Shown: piece by piece, positions 25,362 through 35,431 of the stretch
Position numbering within the stretch: the stretch's first letter is position 1
Layout of the letters: every line of letters begins with the position of its first letter
DNA from: Polaromonas sp.
GTDB lineage: Bacteria > Pseudomonadota > Gammaproteobacteria > Burkholderiales > Burkholderiaceae_C
Length of the DNA: 64,000 nt
Reading direction: 5' to 3'
Assembly (NCBI RefSeq): GCF_012927455.1
Contig: NZ_JABBPE010000002.1
Location: 744,001 to 808,000, forward strand
Position numbers and translations under genes: made by a program
Notes under the pieces: generated by a model
Told to the model about the DNA's origin: nothing
Seen by the model: only the letters and a program-made list of their open reading frames with translations
Database searches by the model: none

Positions 25362-26510
25362 ATGAACAACATGAAACTCACAGGCAATCTCACCGGACTC
25401 GTAGGCTGGCGCGGCATGGTCGGCTCGGTGTTGATAGACCGCATGCAGGCAGAAGGCGATTTCGAGCTGATCGAGCCGGTTTTCTTCTCGACCTCCAACG
25501 CGGGCGGCAAAGCGCCGGCGCAAGCCAGGAACGAAAACACCCTGAAAGACGCTTTTGACCTTGGAGCGCTCAAGCAGTGCGACATCATCATCACCGCACA
25601 AGGCGGCGACTACACCGCCGACGTATTCCCCAAGCTGCGCGCTGCCGGCTGGAAGGGCCACTGGATTGACGCGGCATCAACCCTGCGCATGAACGACGAC
25701 GCCGTCATCGTCCTGGACCCGGTCAATCTTCCCGTCATCAAAAATGCTATGGCCAAAGGCGGCAACAATTGGGTCGGCGGCAACTGCACTGTGAGCTGCA
25801 TGCTGATGGGCGTAGGCGCGCTGTACAAGGCCGGCCTGGTCGAATGGATGACCAGCATGACCTACCAGGCGGCGTCGGGTGGCGGCGCGCAGCACATGCG
25901 CGAGCTGCTGACCCAGTTCGGCACGCTGAACAGCGAAGTCAAGGCGCTGCTGGACGATCCGAAATCGGCCATCCTGGAAATCGACCGGCGCGTACTGACC
26001 AGACAGCAGTCGCTGAGCGCCAGCGAGACCGCCAACTTCGGTGTTCCGCTCGGTGGCTCGCTCATCCCCTGGATCGACAAGGATCTGGATAACGGCATGA
26101 GCAAGGAAGAATGGAAAGCCGGCGCCGAAACCAACAAGATTCTGGGCCAGGGCGCGGGCTTTGGTACGCCGCCTGTCCCTGTCGACGGCTTTTGCGTGCG
26201 CGTGGGCGCGATGCGCTGCCATAGCCAGGCGCTAACCTTCAAGCTCAAGAAAGACGTGCCGCTGGCCGACATCGAGGCCCTGATCGCGGCGGACAATGCC
26301 TGGGTCAAAGTGGTGCCGAACACGCGCGAAGCCTCCATCAAGGACCTAACGCCGGTAGCCGTCACGGGCACCATGCAAATTCCGGTCGGTCGCCTTCGCA
26401 AGTTGGCCATGGGACCCGAGTATCTGGGCGCGTTCACCGTGGGCGACCAACTGCTTTGGGGTGCCGCTGAACCGCTGCGCCGCATGTTGAGGATCCTGCT
26501 GGATGCCTGA
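25362..26510 (+). CDS. asd: Aspartate-semialdehyde dehydrogenase
   Basis: Reduces aspartyl phosphate for Lys, Met, Thr and peptidoglycan precursor synthesis. NADP-binding [17 protein letters not shown]; active cysteine in [44 protein letters not shown]. 382 residues. GAAGGG stands about 9 bases before the ATG. A leader peptide candidate lies upstream. Confidence 0.96.
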   Translation: MNNMKLTGNLTGLVGWRGMVGSVLIDRMQAEGDFELIEPVFFSTSNAGGKAPAQARNENTLKDAFDLGALKQCDIIITAQGGDYTADVFPKLRAAGWKGHWIDAASTLRMNDDAVIVLDPVNLPVIKNAMAKGGNNWVGGNCTVSCMLMGVGALYKAGLVEWMTSMTYQAASGGGAQHMRELLTQFGTLNSEVKALLDDPKSAILEIDRRVLTRQQSLSASETANFGVPLGGSLIPWIDKDLDNGMSKEEWKAGAETNKILGQGAGFGTPPVPVDGFCVRVGAMRCHSQALTFKLKKDVPLADIEALIAADNAWVKVVPNTREASIKDLTPVAVTGTMQIPVGRLRKLAMGPEYLGAFTVGDQLLWGAAEPLRRMLRILLDA

Positions 26511-26660
26511 GATAATAGTGGCCGTCGGTTGCAGTTAGTCAGCCACCGACCCTGAACACTTGTTACATAGCGTTGCCTTCAGACAACATCAAAATCTTGT
26601 AAGTCAGCACTAACCCGAGGTGTCAAGACTTAAGCGATGTCTTAGCTTGTCAGCGTAATG

Positions 26661-26705
26661 CCTTGATGTTAAGGTTGTTTTTCGAAAATTAGCATCAAGG
26701 TTTTT
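26661..26705 (+). terminator. Hairpin with T-run before fimV
   Basis: CCTTGATG (26661-26668) pairs with CATCAAGG (26693-26700) and is followed by TTTTT. The loop is long (24 bases). It may end asd transcripts or act in the fimV leader. Confidence 0.45.
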
Positions 26706-26762
26706 GTGTCCTCAGGCAAAAAAAAGTTACATGCAGTCCGAGCACTGGAGGCTCAAAACCCC

Positions 26763-29558
26763 ATGAATAATCGCGGTCGTTGGCGTATTGGCGCCCTGGC
26801 GAGTGCCATTGCCTTGCTCGGTAGCCTGGCAAGCTTGGAAGCCCACGCCATGGCGCTGGGTCGAATCACCGTTCAATCTGCATTGGGCGAGCCGCTGCGT
26901 GCCGAGATCGAAGTGGCAGACATCACTGCCGAAGAAGCCGCCAGCCTGAAAGCCGGCGTAGCACCGGCAGACGCTTTCAAGGCGGCAGGGTTTGAATACA
27001 CCGCCGCGGTCTCCGGGCTGGAAGTCAAACTGCAGCGCCGCGCCGACGGCAGGGCTTTTCTGCGACTGACCAGCAGCCGCCCCGTGACCGAGCCATTCGT
27101 GGATCTGATCCTGGAGGCCAACTGGTCCAGCGGACGCATCACGCGCGACTACACCATGCTGTTTGACCCGCCTAACCTGCGCGCCGCCAACGCGGCTGCG
27201 GCGGTGGCGCCAACCGCCCCTATTTTGTCCCGGCCGGCAGCGCCGAATCTTCAGCCCATTCAGCCAACGGGCCGAGCCGTCGCCGCCAGTCCGCCTGCAG
27301 CCGCCAGCCCACCACCTGCGCGGCCAGCGCCAACGGTCAAAGTGCCCGCGGTCAAGGTCAGTCCCGCAGAAAAAGCGCCCGCCGACAACAAACAAATTAC
27401 AGTCAAGACTGGTGACACTGCCGGAAAAATTGCGGCCCAAAACAAGCCGGCGAGCGTGTCGCTGGACCAGATGCTGGTGGCATTGCTTAAAGGCAATCCG
27501 GATGCCTTCATTGCCGGCAACGTCAACCGCATCAAGGCCGGCGCCGTGTTGGACGTACCCGGCGCGCAAGCCGCCAGCGCCATTTCAGTTGGCGAGGCCA
27601 GCCAGACCATCGTCGCCCAAAGCAAGGATTTCAACGCTTTTAGACGCAAGCTCGCGGAGGGCGTGCCCAGCACGCAAGTCGCCGGCGCCGACCGCCAGGC
27701 GGCTGGCAAGGTGCAGGCCAAGGTTGAAGACCGCGCGTCGGCCAACAGCGCGCCCGATAAATTGACGCTCTCCAAAGGCTCGATCCAGGGCAAGTCCGGT
27801 GCGCAGGCCGAAGACAAGATCGTCAAGGACAGACAGGCCCAGGACGCGTCGACCCGTTTGGCCGAACTGTCCAAAAACATCAACGATCTCAACAAGCTGG
27901 GCATCGGGCCTGGCCGGGCTGAAGCGCCAGCGGCCGATGCAGTCAAGGCGCCGGGTGTTACTGTGCCAGCGCCTTCCAGTCTGGCTGTACCGGCAACCAT
28001 TCCAGCGCTAGCGGCCAGTTCAGCCGCAGCCAGCAGCGGCGCAGCAGCGCCGGCCGTGGTAGCCTCGGCTGCCGCCCTCGCGCCGCCGGTCACGCCGGTC
28101 GCCAGTACAACAGCCAGCAGCAGCACGGCAACTGCCACCATCGCCCCCGCCTCTGCCCCATCTTCGGTTCTCGCGCCTGTCGTTGCAGCGTCGGCGCCGG
28201 TCGCAGCAGCCAGCAACGTTGTGGCCGCAACGTCTGCTACCAAGCCCCTGGTCAAGGTCGAAACGCCGACTGATGCCAGCCTGCTCGACGAGTGGCTGGA
28301 AAATCCGCTGACCAAGCCTTTGGCCGCTGGTCTGCTTGTGCTGCTGGCCGGATTCGGTTTATACCGCTACCGCAGGCGCAACCGCGCGTCCCAGATCGAC
28401 AGCTCATTCCTTGAAAGCCGCCTGCAGCCCGACTCCTTCTTTGGCGCGAGTGGCGGCCAGCACGTGGACACCAAGGAAGGGAACGCCACGGGCTCGTCCC
28501 TGGTCTATTCCCCCAGCCAGCTTGACGCCGCCGGCGATGTGGATCCGGTAGCCGAAGCCGATGTCTACCTCGCCTACGGCCGCGATTTGCAAGCCGAGGA
28601 AATCCTCAAGGAGGCCGTGCGCACCAGTCCGAAGCGCGTGGCTATCCATGCCAAACTGCTTGAAATTTATGCCAAGCGTAGCGACAGCAAGGCTTTCGAG
28701 AACGTGGCGCTGGATGCCTTTAACCTGACGCAAGGCTTCGGCCCCGAATGGGCACACATCACGGAATTGGGTCGTGAGCTGGATCCTGCCAATCCGATGT
28801 ACCTGCCCGGCGGACAGCCCTTGGGCAACGTTCCCGCAAGCGGCGCAGCTTTCAGTTCGGCCAGCTTGCTGGCTCATCTGGATTCCACTGACACTCCTCC
28901 AGTCACTGTGCCGCCGTCTGATGTTGATGTTGACCTTGATCTGGATTTTTCGCTGGACGAAACGCCCGATATGGGGACCATGCCAGCCCCCTTTACGCTT
29001 TCTTCTCCCCCTGCGCTCCTGCAGACGCCCGAGCTCCCTGAAGCGATGAAACCGATCCTGAATCTGGATGATCTTGATGATCTGGATCTCGATGATCTGA
29101 ATCTTGATGACCTGGACATGGATTTTGACAATGCAAAAGCCGCCCCACCGGCTGCCGGGCCCGTCAACGAACTGCTGCCGGAGATTTCCTTCCCCTCCAA
29201 CGGATTGGACTTCTCCCCGGAGCCTTTGGCCACGGCGTCCAAGCCTGTTGCGGCATCCAAGCCGGAGCTGCCCCCTGCGGCTGTCGCGCCTGCGCCGGTC
29301 GCTGCCGACAGTGGCATGCTGGAGTTTGATCTGAGCTCCTTGTCCCTGGACCTGCACGAGCCCGCGACCGATAGCCTTCCTATTGCGGACTTGGTGACCC
29401 AGTCGGATGACCCGCTGGAAACCAAATTCCTGCTGGCTGAAGAATTCCGTTCCCTGGGCGATCCAGATGGCGCTCGAGCGCTGGCCGAAGAGGTGTTGGC
29501 CAAAGCCGCAGGGCCCCTGAAAGTCAAAGCACAGGCGTTTCTCAGCGCCCTGTCATGA
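26763..29558 (+). CDS. fimV: FimV-like pilus/polarity protein
   Basis: Inner-membrane protein with a periplasmic N-terminal part that binds peptidoglycan and a cytoplasmic C-terminal part; in Pseudomonas it organises type IV pili and cell poles. Signal peptide about residues 7-31; conserved FimV N-domain LGRITVQSALGEPLRAEIEV; LysM-like segment ITVKTGDTAGKIAAQ; a long Ala/Pro/Ser linker; one membrane span at about 519-538; TPR-like repeats (YLAYGRDLQAEEILKEAV); an Asp-Leu run (LDDLDLDDLNLDDLDMD); and the C-terminal domain LETKFLLAEEFRSLGDPDGARALAEEV. The ATG at 26763 follows GGAG and gives a clean signal peptide. The usual genomic neighbour truA follows. Confidence 0.9.
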   Translation: MNNRGRWRIGALASAIALLGSLASLEAHAMALGRITVQSALGEPLRAEIEVADITAEEAASLKAGVAPADAFKAAGFEYTAAVSGLEVKLQRRADGRAFLRLTSSRPVTEPFVDLILEANWSSGRITRDYTMLFDPPNLRAANAAAAVAPTAPILSRPAAPNLQPIQPTGRAVAASPPAAASPPPARPAPTVKVPAVKVSPAEKAPADNKQITVKTGDTAGKIAAQNKPASVSLDQMLVALLKGNPDAFIAGNVNRIKAGAVLDVPGAQAASAISVGEASQTIVAQSKDFNAFRRKLAEGVPSTQVAGADRQAAGKVQAKVEDRASANSAPDKLTLSKGSIQGKSGAQAEDKIVKDRQAQDASTRLAELSKNINDLNKLGIGPGRAEAPAADAVKAPGVTVPAPSSLAVPATIPALAASSAAASSGAAAPAVVASAAALAPPVTPVASTTASSSTATATIAPASAPSSVLAPVVAASAPVAAASNVVAATSATKPLVKVETPTDASLLDEWLENPLTKPLAAGLLVLLAGFGLYRYRRRNRASQIDSSFLESRLQPDSFFGASGGQHVDTKEGNATGSSLVYSPSQLDAAGDVDPVAEADVYLAYGRDLQAEEILKEAVRTSPKRVAIHAKLLEIYAKRSDSKAFENVALDAFNLTQGFGPEWAHITELGRELDPANPMYLPGGQPLGNVPASGAAFSSASLLAHLDSTDTPPVTVPPSDVDVDLDLDFSLDETPDMGTMPAPFTLSSPPALLQTPELPEAMKPILNLDDLDDLDLDDLNLDDLDMDFDNAKAAPPAAGPVNELLPEISFPSNGLDFSPEPLATASKPVAASKPELPPAAVAPAPVAADSGMLEFDLSSLSLDLHEPATDSLPIADLVTQSDDPLETKFLLAEEFRSLGDPDGARALAEEVLAKAAGPLKVKAQAFLSALS

Positions 29559-29600
29559 ACGCCGGCTGAACGCCTGGCGTCACGTGGTGAATTGCTGCCT

Positions 29601-30395
29601 GTGAGGATTGCGCTCGGTATCACTTACAGCGGCAGCGCCTACGAAGGCTGGCAAAGCCAGTTGTCGGGCAAGACCGTTCAAGACAAGCTGGAGCAGGCCT
29701 TGGCCAAGTTTGCCGTACAGCCCGTGCGAATCATGTGCGCCGGGCGTACCGATGCGGGCGTACACGCTCTGATGCAGGTCGCGCACTTCGACACCCCCCT
29801 GCAGCGTGAAACCGCGTCCTGGGTACGTGGCACCAACACCTTTTTGCCGCCCGACATTGCCGTGCAGTGGGCGCGGCAGGTCCCCGATGAATTCCATTCA
29901 CGCGGCAGCGCCATCGCGCGCCGCTATGCCTACGTGGTCCTGGAATCCCCGGTGCGCCCCAGCGTCGAGGCCGGGCGCGTCGGCTGGGTCTACCGGCCGC
30001 TGGATGGCGCGGCGATGCAACGGGCACTCGCCCATTTGCTGGGCGAGCACGACTTCAGCTCCTTTCGCGCGGCACAGTGTCAGGCCAGGTCACCCGTCAA
30101 AACCATCAGCCGCATTGAGATTTCCCAGCGCGCAAGCACAGCTTCACGCTACTGGCGCTTCGAGTTCGAAGCCAACGCGTTTTTGCACCACATGATTCGC
30201 AACATCATGGGTTGCCTACTGGCGATTGGCCAGGGCACCCATCCGCCAGATTGGCTGGCCGAGGTCGTTGCCGCACGCAGCCGCGCTGCAGCCGCTCCCA
30301 CTTTTTCTCCCGACGGCCTGTATTTTCTGGGCCCGGTTTACGAAGCGCGTTACGGCTTGCCAAATCGCACTGCCGCTTATGATTGGTTGCCATGA
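29601..30395 (+). CDS. truA: tRNA pseudouridine(38-40) synthase
   Basis: Isomerises uridines 38-40 of the anticodon stem-loop. The catalytic aspartate is in CAGRTDAGVHA; further blocks are FHSRGSAIARRYAYVV, HDFSSFRAAQCQARSPVKTI and FLHHMIRNIMGCLLAIGQG. The GTG at 29601 gives the family N-terminus VRIALGITYSGSAYEGWQSQ; a TTG three codons earlier is possible. Confidence 0.95.
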   Translation: MRIALGITYSGSAYEGWQSQLSGKTVQDKLEQALAKFAVQPVRIMCAGRTDAGVHALMQVAHFDTPLQRETASWVRGTNTFLPPDIAVQWARQVPDEFHSRGSAIARRYAYVVLESPVRPSVEAGRVGWVYRPLDGAAMQRALAHLLGEHDFSSFRAAQCQARSPVKTISRIEISQRASTASRYWRFEFEANAFLHHMIRNIMGCLLAIGQGTHPPDWLAEVVAARSRAAAAPTFSPDGLYFLGPVYEARYGLPNRTAAYDWLP

Positions 30396-30485
30396 TTGCC
30401 CCCACGCTTTTCACTTCGTGTAATGCGCTGCCGCCCGAGGGGGCCGCTGCGCCTGCGGCCCGGCGAAGCCGGTTCCGCGGCCCAG
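30395..30485 (+). repeat. Family-B repeat
   Basis: GCCCCCACGCTTTTCACTTC, then GTGTAATGCGCTGCCGCCCG and AGGGGGCCGCTGCGCC; related to the copies at 12858-12995. It begins at the truA stop codon and fills the truA-trpF gap. Confidence 0.7.
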
Positions 30486-30531
30486 GCCGGAGTGAAGAGT
30501 TACTGCGCTGTCTTCCGTTCGGGTATGGCTT

Positions 30532-31257
30532 ATGACCTCTTCTTTGCCTTTGCGCACCCGCATCAAGATTTGCGGCCTGACGCGCGAGCAAGACGTGGAC
30601 GCGGCGGTGGCCGCCGGCGCCGATGCGGTCGGCTTTGTCTTGTACGAAGCCAGCCCGCGCCATGTGACGGCCGAGCGCGCCGCCGAACTGGCGCGCCGTT
30701 TACCCCCCTTCGTCACACCGGTGCTGCTGTTCGTCAACGCAACTGCTATCAAAATAATAGCTGCCTGCGCCCGTATTCCCTCGGCTATGGTGCAATTTCA
30801 TGGTGATGAGTCACCCAATGCCTGCCTGCAGATCGGCCGGCCCTTCCTGCGTGCCGCGCGCATTCCGCTGGACGAAAACGCGGCGGCGGACGATCACCGC
30901 TTCGATCTCGTAAAATATGTCGAAGACTTCAAAGCCGCCCAGGCCATACTTTTAGACGCCCATGTCGAGGGCTATGGCGGCGGCGGAAAAACATTCAATT
31001 GGTCACTTCTTCCTCCAAACGTCAACGCTCACCTCGTCTTGTCTGGTGGGTTGACGCCTGCAAACGTGACCGATGGCATTTTGCAAGTCAGGCCGCGCTG
31101 TAAAACGCTGGCCGTTGATGTGAGCTCAGGCGTCGAGATTTCAAAAGGAATCAAGAGTCTGGAGAAAATCAATCAGTTTGTCGCAGCCGTTCGCGCTGCC
31201 GACGAACATTTCAAAAACCTTGCGGGACAGACCAGGCTACATGAGCGCAGCAAATGA
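30532..31257 (+). CDS. trpF: Phosphoribosylanthranilate isomerase
   Basis: Third step of the tryptophan branch. TIM barrel with RIKICGLTREQDVDAAVAAGADAVGFVLY (catalytic cysteine in KICG), QFHGDES, LLDAHVEGYGGGGKTFNW and the phosphate site LSGGLTPANV ... VDVSSGVE. 241 residues, slightly long, with the excess at the C-terminus. A family-A repeat encodes the stretch ATAIKIIAACARIPSAM just before QFHGDE, in frame and at the length expected of the native helix. The gene therefore looks functional. Confidence 0.93.
   Translation: MTSSLPLRTRIKICGLTREQDVDAAVAAGADAVGFVLYEASPRHVTAERAAELARRLPPFVTPVLLFVNATAIKIIAACARIPSAMVQFHGDESPNACLQIGRPFLRAARIPLDENAAADDHRFDLVKYVEDFKAAQAILLDAHVEGYGGGGKTFNWSLLPPNVNAHLVLSGGLTPANVTDGILQVRPRCKTLAVDVSSGVEISKGIKSLEKINQFVAAVRAADEHFKNLAGQTRLHERSK
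30744..30789 (+). repeat. Family-A repeat inside trpF
   Basis: TGCTATCAAAATAATAGCTG, then CCTGCGCCCGTATTCCCTCGG. It is read in frame as AIKIIAACARIPSA. Hairpin 1 is perfect (GCTAT/ATAGC). Confidence 0.8.
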
Positions 31258-31285
31258 GTTGCTCTGTCCTTAACTAAACAAGACT

Positions 31286-32566
31286 ATGTACGACTACCAC
31301 CAACCTGACCCTGCCGGTCATTTCGGAATTTACGGCGGCAGTTTCGTGTCTGAAACACTGACCGCCGCGATCAATGAGCTGAAAGAGGCTTACGCCAGAT
31401 ACCAGAACGACCCGGAGTTTCTGGCCGAGTTCCGCTATGAGCTCAAGCACTTTGTCGGCCGGCCCTCGCCGATCTACCATGCCGCCCGCATGAGCCGCGA
31501 GCAGGGCGGCGCGCAGATTTACCTCAAGCGCGAAGACCTCAACCACACCGGCGCGCACAAGATCAACAACACCATAGGCCAGGCCATGCTGGCACGCCGC
31601 ATGGGCAAGCCGCGCATCATTGCCGAAACCGGCGCCGGCCAGCACGGCGTGGCCACGGCCACGATTTGCGCGCGTTATGGCTTGGAGTGCGTGGTCTACA
31701 TGGGCAGCGAAGACGTCAAGCGCCAAAGCCCCAATGTTTACCGCATGAAGCTGCTGGGCGCCACCGTAGTTCCAGTGACCAGCGGCAGCAAAACCCTAAA
31801 AGACGCGCTCAACGAAGCCATGCGCGACTGGGTCGCCAACGTGGACAACACCTTCTACATCATCGGCACGGTAGCCGGACCGCACCCCTACCCCATGATG
31901 GTGCGTGATTTCCAGAGCGTGATTGGCGCCGAGTGCCTCACCCAGATGCCGGAAGTCAACGCCGGCAAGCAGCCCGACGCGGTGATTGCCTGTGTCGGCG
32001 GCGGCAGCAACGCCATGGGGATTTTTCATCCCTATATTTCGTATGAAAAAACCCGGCTGATTGGCGTCGAAGCGGCCGGCGAAGGCATGGACAGCGGCAA
32101 GCATTCCGCATCGCTGCAGCGTGGCCTGCCTGGCGTTTTGCACGGTAACCGCACCTATGTGCTGCAAGACGAGGACGGCCAAGTCACGGAGACGCACAGC
32201 ATCAGCGCTGGCCTGGACTACCCCGGTGTCGGCCCCGAGCACGCTTTTCTGAAAGACATAGGCCGCGCCGAATATGTCGGCATCACCGACAGCGAAGCGC
32301 TGGCAGCCTTTCACTACCTGTGCCGTACCGAGGGCATCATTCCGGCGCTGGAATCGGCCCACGCCGTGGCCTACGCGATGAAACTGGCCAAAACCATGCG
32401 CAGCGACCAGAGCATTCTGGTCAACCTGTCGGGCCGCGGCGACAAAGACATAGGCACCGTGGCCGACCTGTCGCAGGCGGATTTTTTCTGCCGCCCATCC
32501 TGCCATGGCCAAAGCATCAAGGGCGCGTCTGCTTTGGCCGGGCAAGTTGTGGGGTTTGTGCGATGA
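31286..32566 (+). CDS. trpB: Tryptophan synthase beta chain
   Basis: Joins indole and serine with PLP. The PLP lysine is K92 in [22 protein letters not shown]; the phosphate site [27 protein letters not shown]. 426 residues, about 25 longer than the E. coli chain because of a C-terminal extension after [11 protein letters not shown]. The stop overlaps the trpA start (ATGA). DNA encoding the last 20 residues recurs, inverted, at about 37.7 kb. Confidence 0.96.
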   Translation: MYDYHQPDPAGHFGIYGGSFVSETLTAAINELKEAYARYQNDPEFLAEFRYELKHFVGRPSPIYHAARMSREQGGAQIYLKREDLNHTGAHKINNTIGQAMLARRMGKPRIIAETGAGQHGVATATICARYGLECVVYMGSEDVKRQSPNVYRMKLLGATVVPVTSGSKTLKDALNEAMRDWVANVDNTFYIIGTVAGPHPYPMMVRDFQSVIGAECLTQMPEVNAGKQPDAVIACVGGGSNAMGIFHPYISYEKTRLIGVEAAGEGMDSGKHSASLQRGLPGVLHGNRTYVLQDEDGQVTETHSISAGLDYPGVGPEHAFLKDIGRAEYVGITDSEALAAFHYLCRTEGIIPALESAHAVAYAMKLAKTMRSDQSILVNLSGRGDKDIGTVADLSQADFFCRPSCHGQSIKGASALAGQVVGFVR

Positions 32567-33381
32567 GCCGCATTCAACCCACCCTGGCCGCGCTGCTGGC
32601 CCAGGGCCGCAAAGCCTTGATTCCGTATGTCATGGCCGGTTTCCCCTATGCCGACGTCACCCCCGAACTGATGCACGGTCTGGTGGCCGGCGGCGCCGAT
32701 GTGATTGAACTGGGCGTGCCTTTTTCCGACCCCAGCGCCGACGGCCCGGTGATTCAGAAGGCCGGCGAGAAAGCGCTGGCGCTGGGCATTGGCCTGGCCG
32801 ATGTGCTGGAGATGGTGCGCGTCTTTCGCACCCGCGACAGCGCCACGCCGGTCGTGCTGATGGGCTACGCCAACCCGGTGGAGCGCTACGACATCAAGTA
32901 CGGCGCCAGCACCACCGAGAGCGCCTTTATCCGCGACGCCGCAGCGGCCGGTGTCGACGGCATGCTGATTGTTGACTACCCACCCGAGGAATGCGTGGAA
33001 TTCGCCTCCCGGTTGCGCGCGCATGGCATGGACCTGATCTTCTTGCTGGCACCCACCAGCACTGACGCCCGCATGGCGCAGGTGGCCGAAGTGGCGAGCG
33101 GCTACGTCTATTACGTCTCGCTCAAGGGCGTGACCGGTTCCGGCGCGCTGGACGTCGATGCCGTCGAAGCCATGCTGCCGCGCATTCGTCAGCATGTAAA
33201 GGTGCCGGTAGGCGTTGGTTTTGGCATTCGCGATGCGGCCACCGCCAAGGCCATCGGCCAAGTGGCAGACGCCGTGGTGATTGGCAGCAAGATCATCCAG
33301 TTGATTGAGCAGCAGCCGCGCGATAAAGTGGCCGCCGTGGCCAGGGATTTCCTGAAGGAAATCCGTGCGGCGCTGGACTGA
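32563..33381 (+). CDS. trpA: Tryptophan synthase alpha chain
   Basis: Releases indole from indole-3-glycerol phosphate. Catalytic Glu and Asp are in [19 protein letters not shown] and [13 protein letters not shown]; phosphate-binding GVGFGIRD and VIGSKI. 272 residues. It begins inside the trpB stop, so the two chains are translationally coupled. Confidence 0.96.
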   Translation: MSRIQPTLAALLAQGRKALIPYVMAGFPYADVTPELMHGLVAGGADVIELGVPFSDPSADGPVIQKAGEKALALGIGLADVLEMVRVFRTRDSATPVVLMGYANPVERYDIKYGASTTESAFIRDAAAAGVDGMLIVDYPPEECVEFASRLRAHGMDLIFLLAPTSTDARMAQVAEVASGYVYYVSLKGVTGSGALDVDAVEAMLPRIRQHVKVPVGVGFGIRDAATAKAIGQVADAVVIGSKIIQLIEQQPRDKVAAVARDFLKEIRAALD

Positions 33382-33505
33382 TATTTGACGCAGCAAAACC
33401 CATCCACCCGGCTCACCCGACGTAAACGACATACACGACGTACAAAGCGCCCCTCCCCCAGCGGCAACGGCTAAACGCAGATGCAAACCCACAAGGACTG
33501 ACTTC

Positions 33506-34378
33506 ATGTCTTGGCTAGAAAAACTCCTCCCCCCGAAAATCAACCCGACCGACCCGACCGAGCGCCGCAGTGTGCCCGAGGGTCTGTGGATCAAGTGCCC
33601 GAGCTGCGAAGCCGTGCTATACAAGACCGACCTGGAAAAAAACCAGAACGTCTGCCCGCAGTGCAGCCACCACCACCGTATTGGCGCGCGCGCCCGGCTC
33701 GATGCCTTTTTGGACGCCGAGGGACGCTATGAACTGGGGCAGGAAGTGCTGCCGGTGGACGCCCTCAAATTCAAGGACAGCCGCAAATACCCGGAACGCC
33801 TGAAAGAAGCCCTGGAAAACACCGGCGAAACCGATGCCCTCGTCGTGATGGGCGGCGCCGTCCACAGCATAGGCGTGGTGGTGGCCTGCTTTGAGTTTGA
33901 TTTTATGGGCGGCAGCATGGGCAGCGTCGTGGGCGAGCGCTTTGTACGCGGCGTGCATGCCGCCATTGAGCAAAAAGTGCCTTTTATCTGCTTTACCGCC
34001 ACCGGCGGCGCACGCATGCAGGAAGGCCTGCTTAGCCTGATGCAAATGGCCAAAACCAACGCCTCGCTGACCCGCCTGGCCAAAAAAGGCCTGCCCTTCA
34101 TCAGCATACTGACCGACCCGACCATGGGCGGCGTGAGCGCCGGCTTTGCCTTTGTCGGCGATATCGTGATTGCCGAGCCCAAAGCCCTGATCGGCTTTGC
34201 CGGCCCACGCGTCATCGAATCGACGGTGCGCGTCACCCTGCCCGAAGGCTTTCAGCGCGCCGAGTTCCTGCTGACCAAGGGCGCAATCGACTTTATCTGC
34301 GACCGCAGGGAACTGCGCAAAACGGTAGCGAGCGCGCTGGCGATGCTGCTGAAGCAGCCGGCAGATGCGGTGAGCTAA
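33506..34378 (+). CDS. accD: Acetyl-CoA carboxylase carboxyltransferase beta subunit
   Basis: Makes malonyl-CoA for fatty acid synthesis with AccA. The zinc ribbon ligands are C31, C34, C50 and C53 (CPSC ... CPQC). The carboxyltransferase core shows [44 protein letters not shown] and [11 protein letters not shown]. 290 residues. It follows trpA, a common proteobacterial order. Confidence 0.96.
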   Translation: MSWLEKLLPPKINPTDPTERRSVPEGLWIKCPSCEAVLYKTDLEKNQNVCPQCSHHHRIGARARLDAFLDAEGRYELGQEVLPVDALKFKDSRKYPERLKEALENTGETDALVVMGGAVHSIGVVVACFEFDFMGGSMGSVVGERFVRGVHAAIEQKVPFICFTATGGARMQEGLLSLMQMAKTNASLTRLAKKGLPFISILTDPTMGGVSAGFAFVGDIVIAEPKALIGFAGPRVIESTVRVTLPEGFQRAEFLLTKGAIDFICDRRELRKTVASALAMLLKQPADAVS

Positions 34379-34392
34379 AGTTTTACCGGATT

Positions 34393-34440
34393 TGCTCCTT
34401 TTTTTATAGCTGCTTGCGCCCGTATTCATTGGGCTGCAGC
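34393..34440 (+). repeat. Family-A repeat
   Basis: TGCTCCTTTTTTTATAGCTG, then CTTGCGCCCGTATTCATTGG and GCTGCAGC. The left arm of hairpin 1 is degenerate and hairpin 2 is good. It starts 15 bp after the accD stop. Confidence 0.8.
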
Positions 34441-34550
34441 TCAAAATGATATCCAACTGGCAGGCCCCGCCAGAATTTTGATGGCATGATGTCCAATTTG
34501 TGTTTTGACGATCACATTTCGCAACGCACCTCAATTTGAAGCGCCCTATC

Positions 34551-35225
34551 ATGTCTGATGCCCTGACACTCACGTCCCTCCCGCTGTTCCCGCTGGGCTC
34601 GGTTCTTTACCCCGGCGGCCTGCTGCCGCTGCGGATCTTTGAAGTCCGTTACCTGGACATGATTGGCAAATGCCACAAGACGGGCGCGCCTTTTGGCGTC
34701 GTTTCGCTGATCGAGGGCACGGAAGTTCGCCGGCCCAGCGACGCGACCGTGCAGGGCGCGGTGCCCAGCGGCGACGGCTTTGCGCGCGAGGACTTCACTG
34801 CGGTTGGCACGCTGGCAACGATCACCGGGTTCTCGGTGCCGCAGCCGGGCCTGATGGTGATCGACTGCGTGGGAACGCAGCGCTTTGAGATTTCTCGCCG
34901 CGAAAAACTCAAGCATGGCTTGTGGGTGGCCGACGTCACCCGGCTTGCGGACGATCAGGCCGTCACGATTCCGCCGGACCTGCAAGGCACGGCCGATGCG
35001 CTGGGCAAGCTGATCAGGACGCTGCAGCAGCGCAGCGTGGCTGCCGCGCAGATGCCGCTGCAAGCGCCTTACCAGTTGAGCGACTGCGGCTGGGTGGCCA
35101 ATCGGTGGTGCGAATTGCTGCCGATGCCGCTGGACTTAAAACAGCGGCTGATGGCGCTGGACAACCCTTTGCTGCGGTTGGAACTGGTCAGCGACATTCT
35201 GGAGCGCAACGGCATTGCGTTGTGA
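34551..35225 (+). CDS. LON substrate-binding-domain protein
   Basis: 224 residues carrying only the N-terminal (substrate-binding) domain of Lon protease; there is no ATPase or protease part. LPLFPLGSVLYPGGLLPLRIFEVRYLDMI is the family start and FGVVSLIEGTEV follows. The ATG at 34551 matches family N-termini; an upstream in-frame start at 34536 is less likely. Such stand-alone proteins are widespread, and their role is not established. Confidence 0.88.
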   Translation: MSDALTLTSLPLFPLGSVLYPGGLLPLRIFEVRYLDMIGKCHKTGAPFGVVSLIEGTEVRRPSDATVQGAVPSGDGFAREDFTAVGTLATITGFSVPQPGLMVIDCVGTQRFEISRREKLKHGLWVADVTRLADDQAVTIPPDLQGTADALGKLIRTLQQRSVAAAQMPLQAPYQLSDCGWVANRWCELLPMPLDLKQRLMALDNPLLRLELVSDILERNGIAL

Positions 35226-35431
35226 TTCGCTGCGAATTGGCGCTCAGGCGCTGACGTCGGCAGCATCGATGCAGACCAATATGCATTTTGCGCGTCCCCG
35301 CCGGCGAATCGGCCGGTTAAAAACTTAAAATCAGTGGCTGGGAGGTTCTTTCGCCCCATGCTGACCAATTCTTCCTGGCCTAGCCTTCCTGACCCTTTTT
35401 TTTCTGCTCTTTTCCCCGGAACACCGACCTC

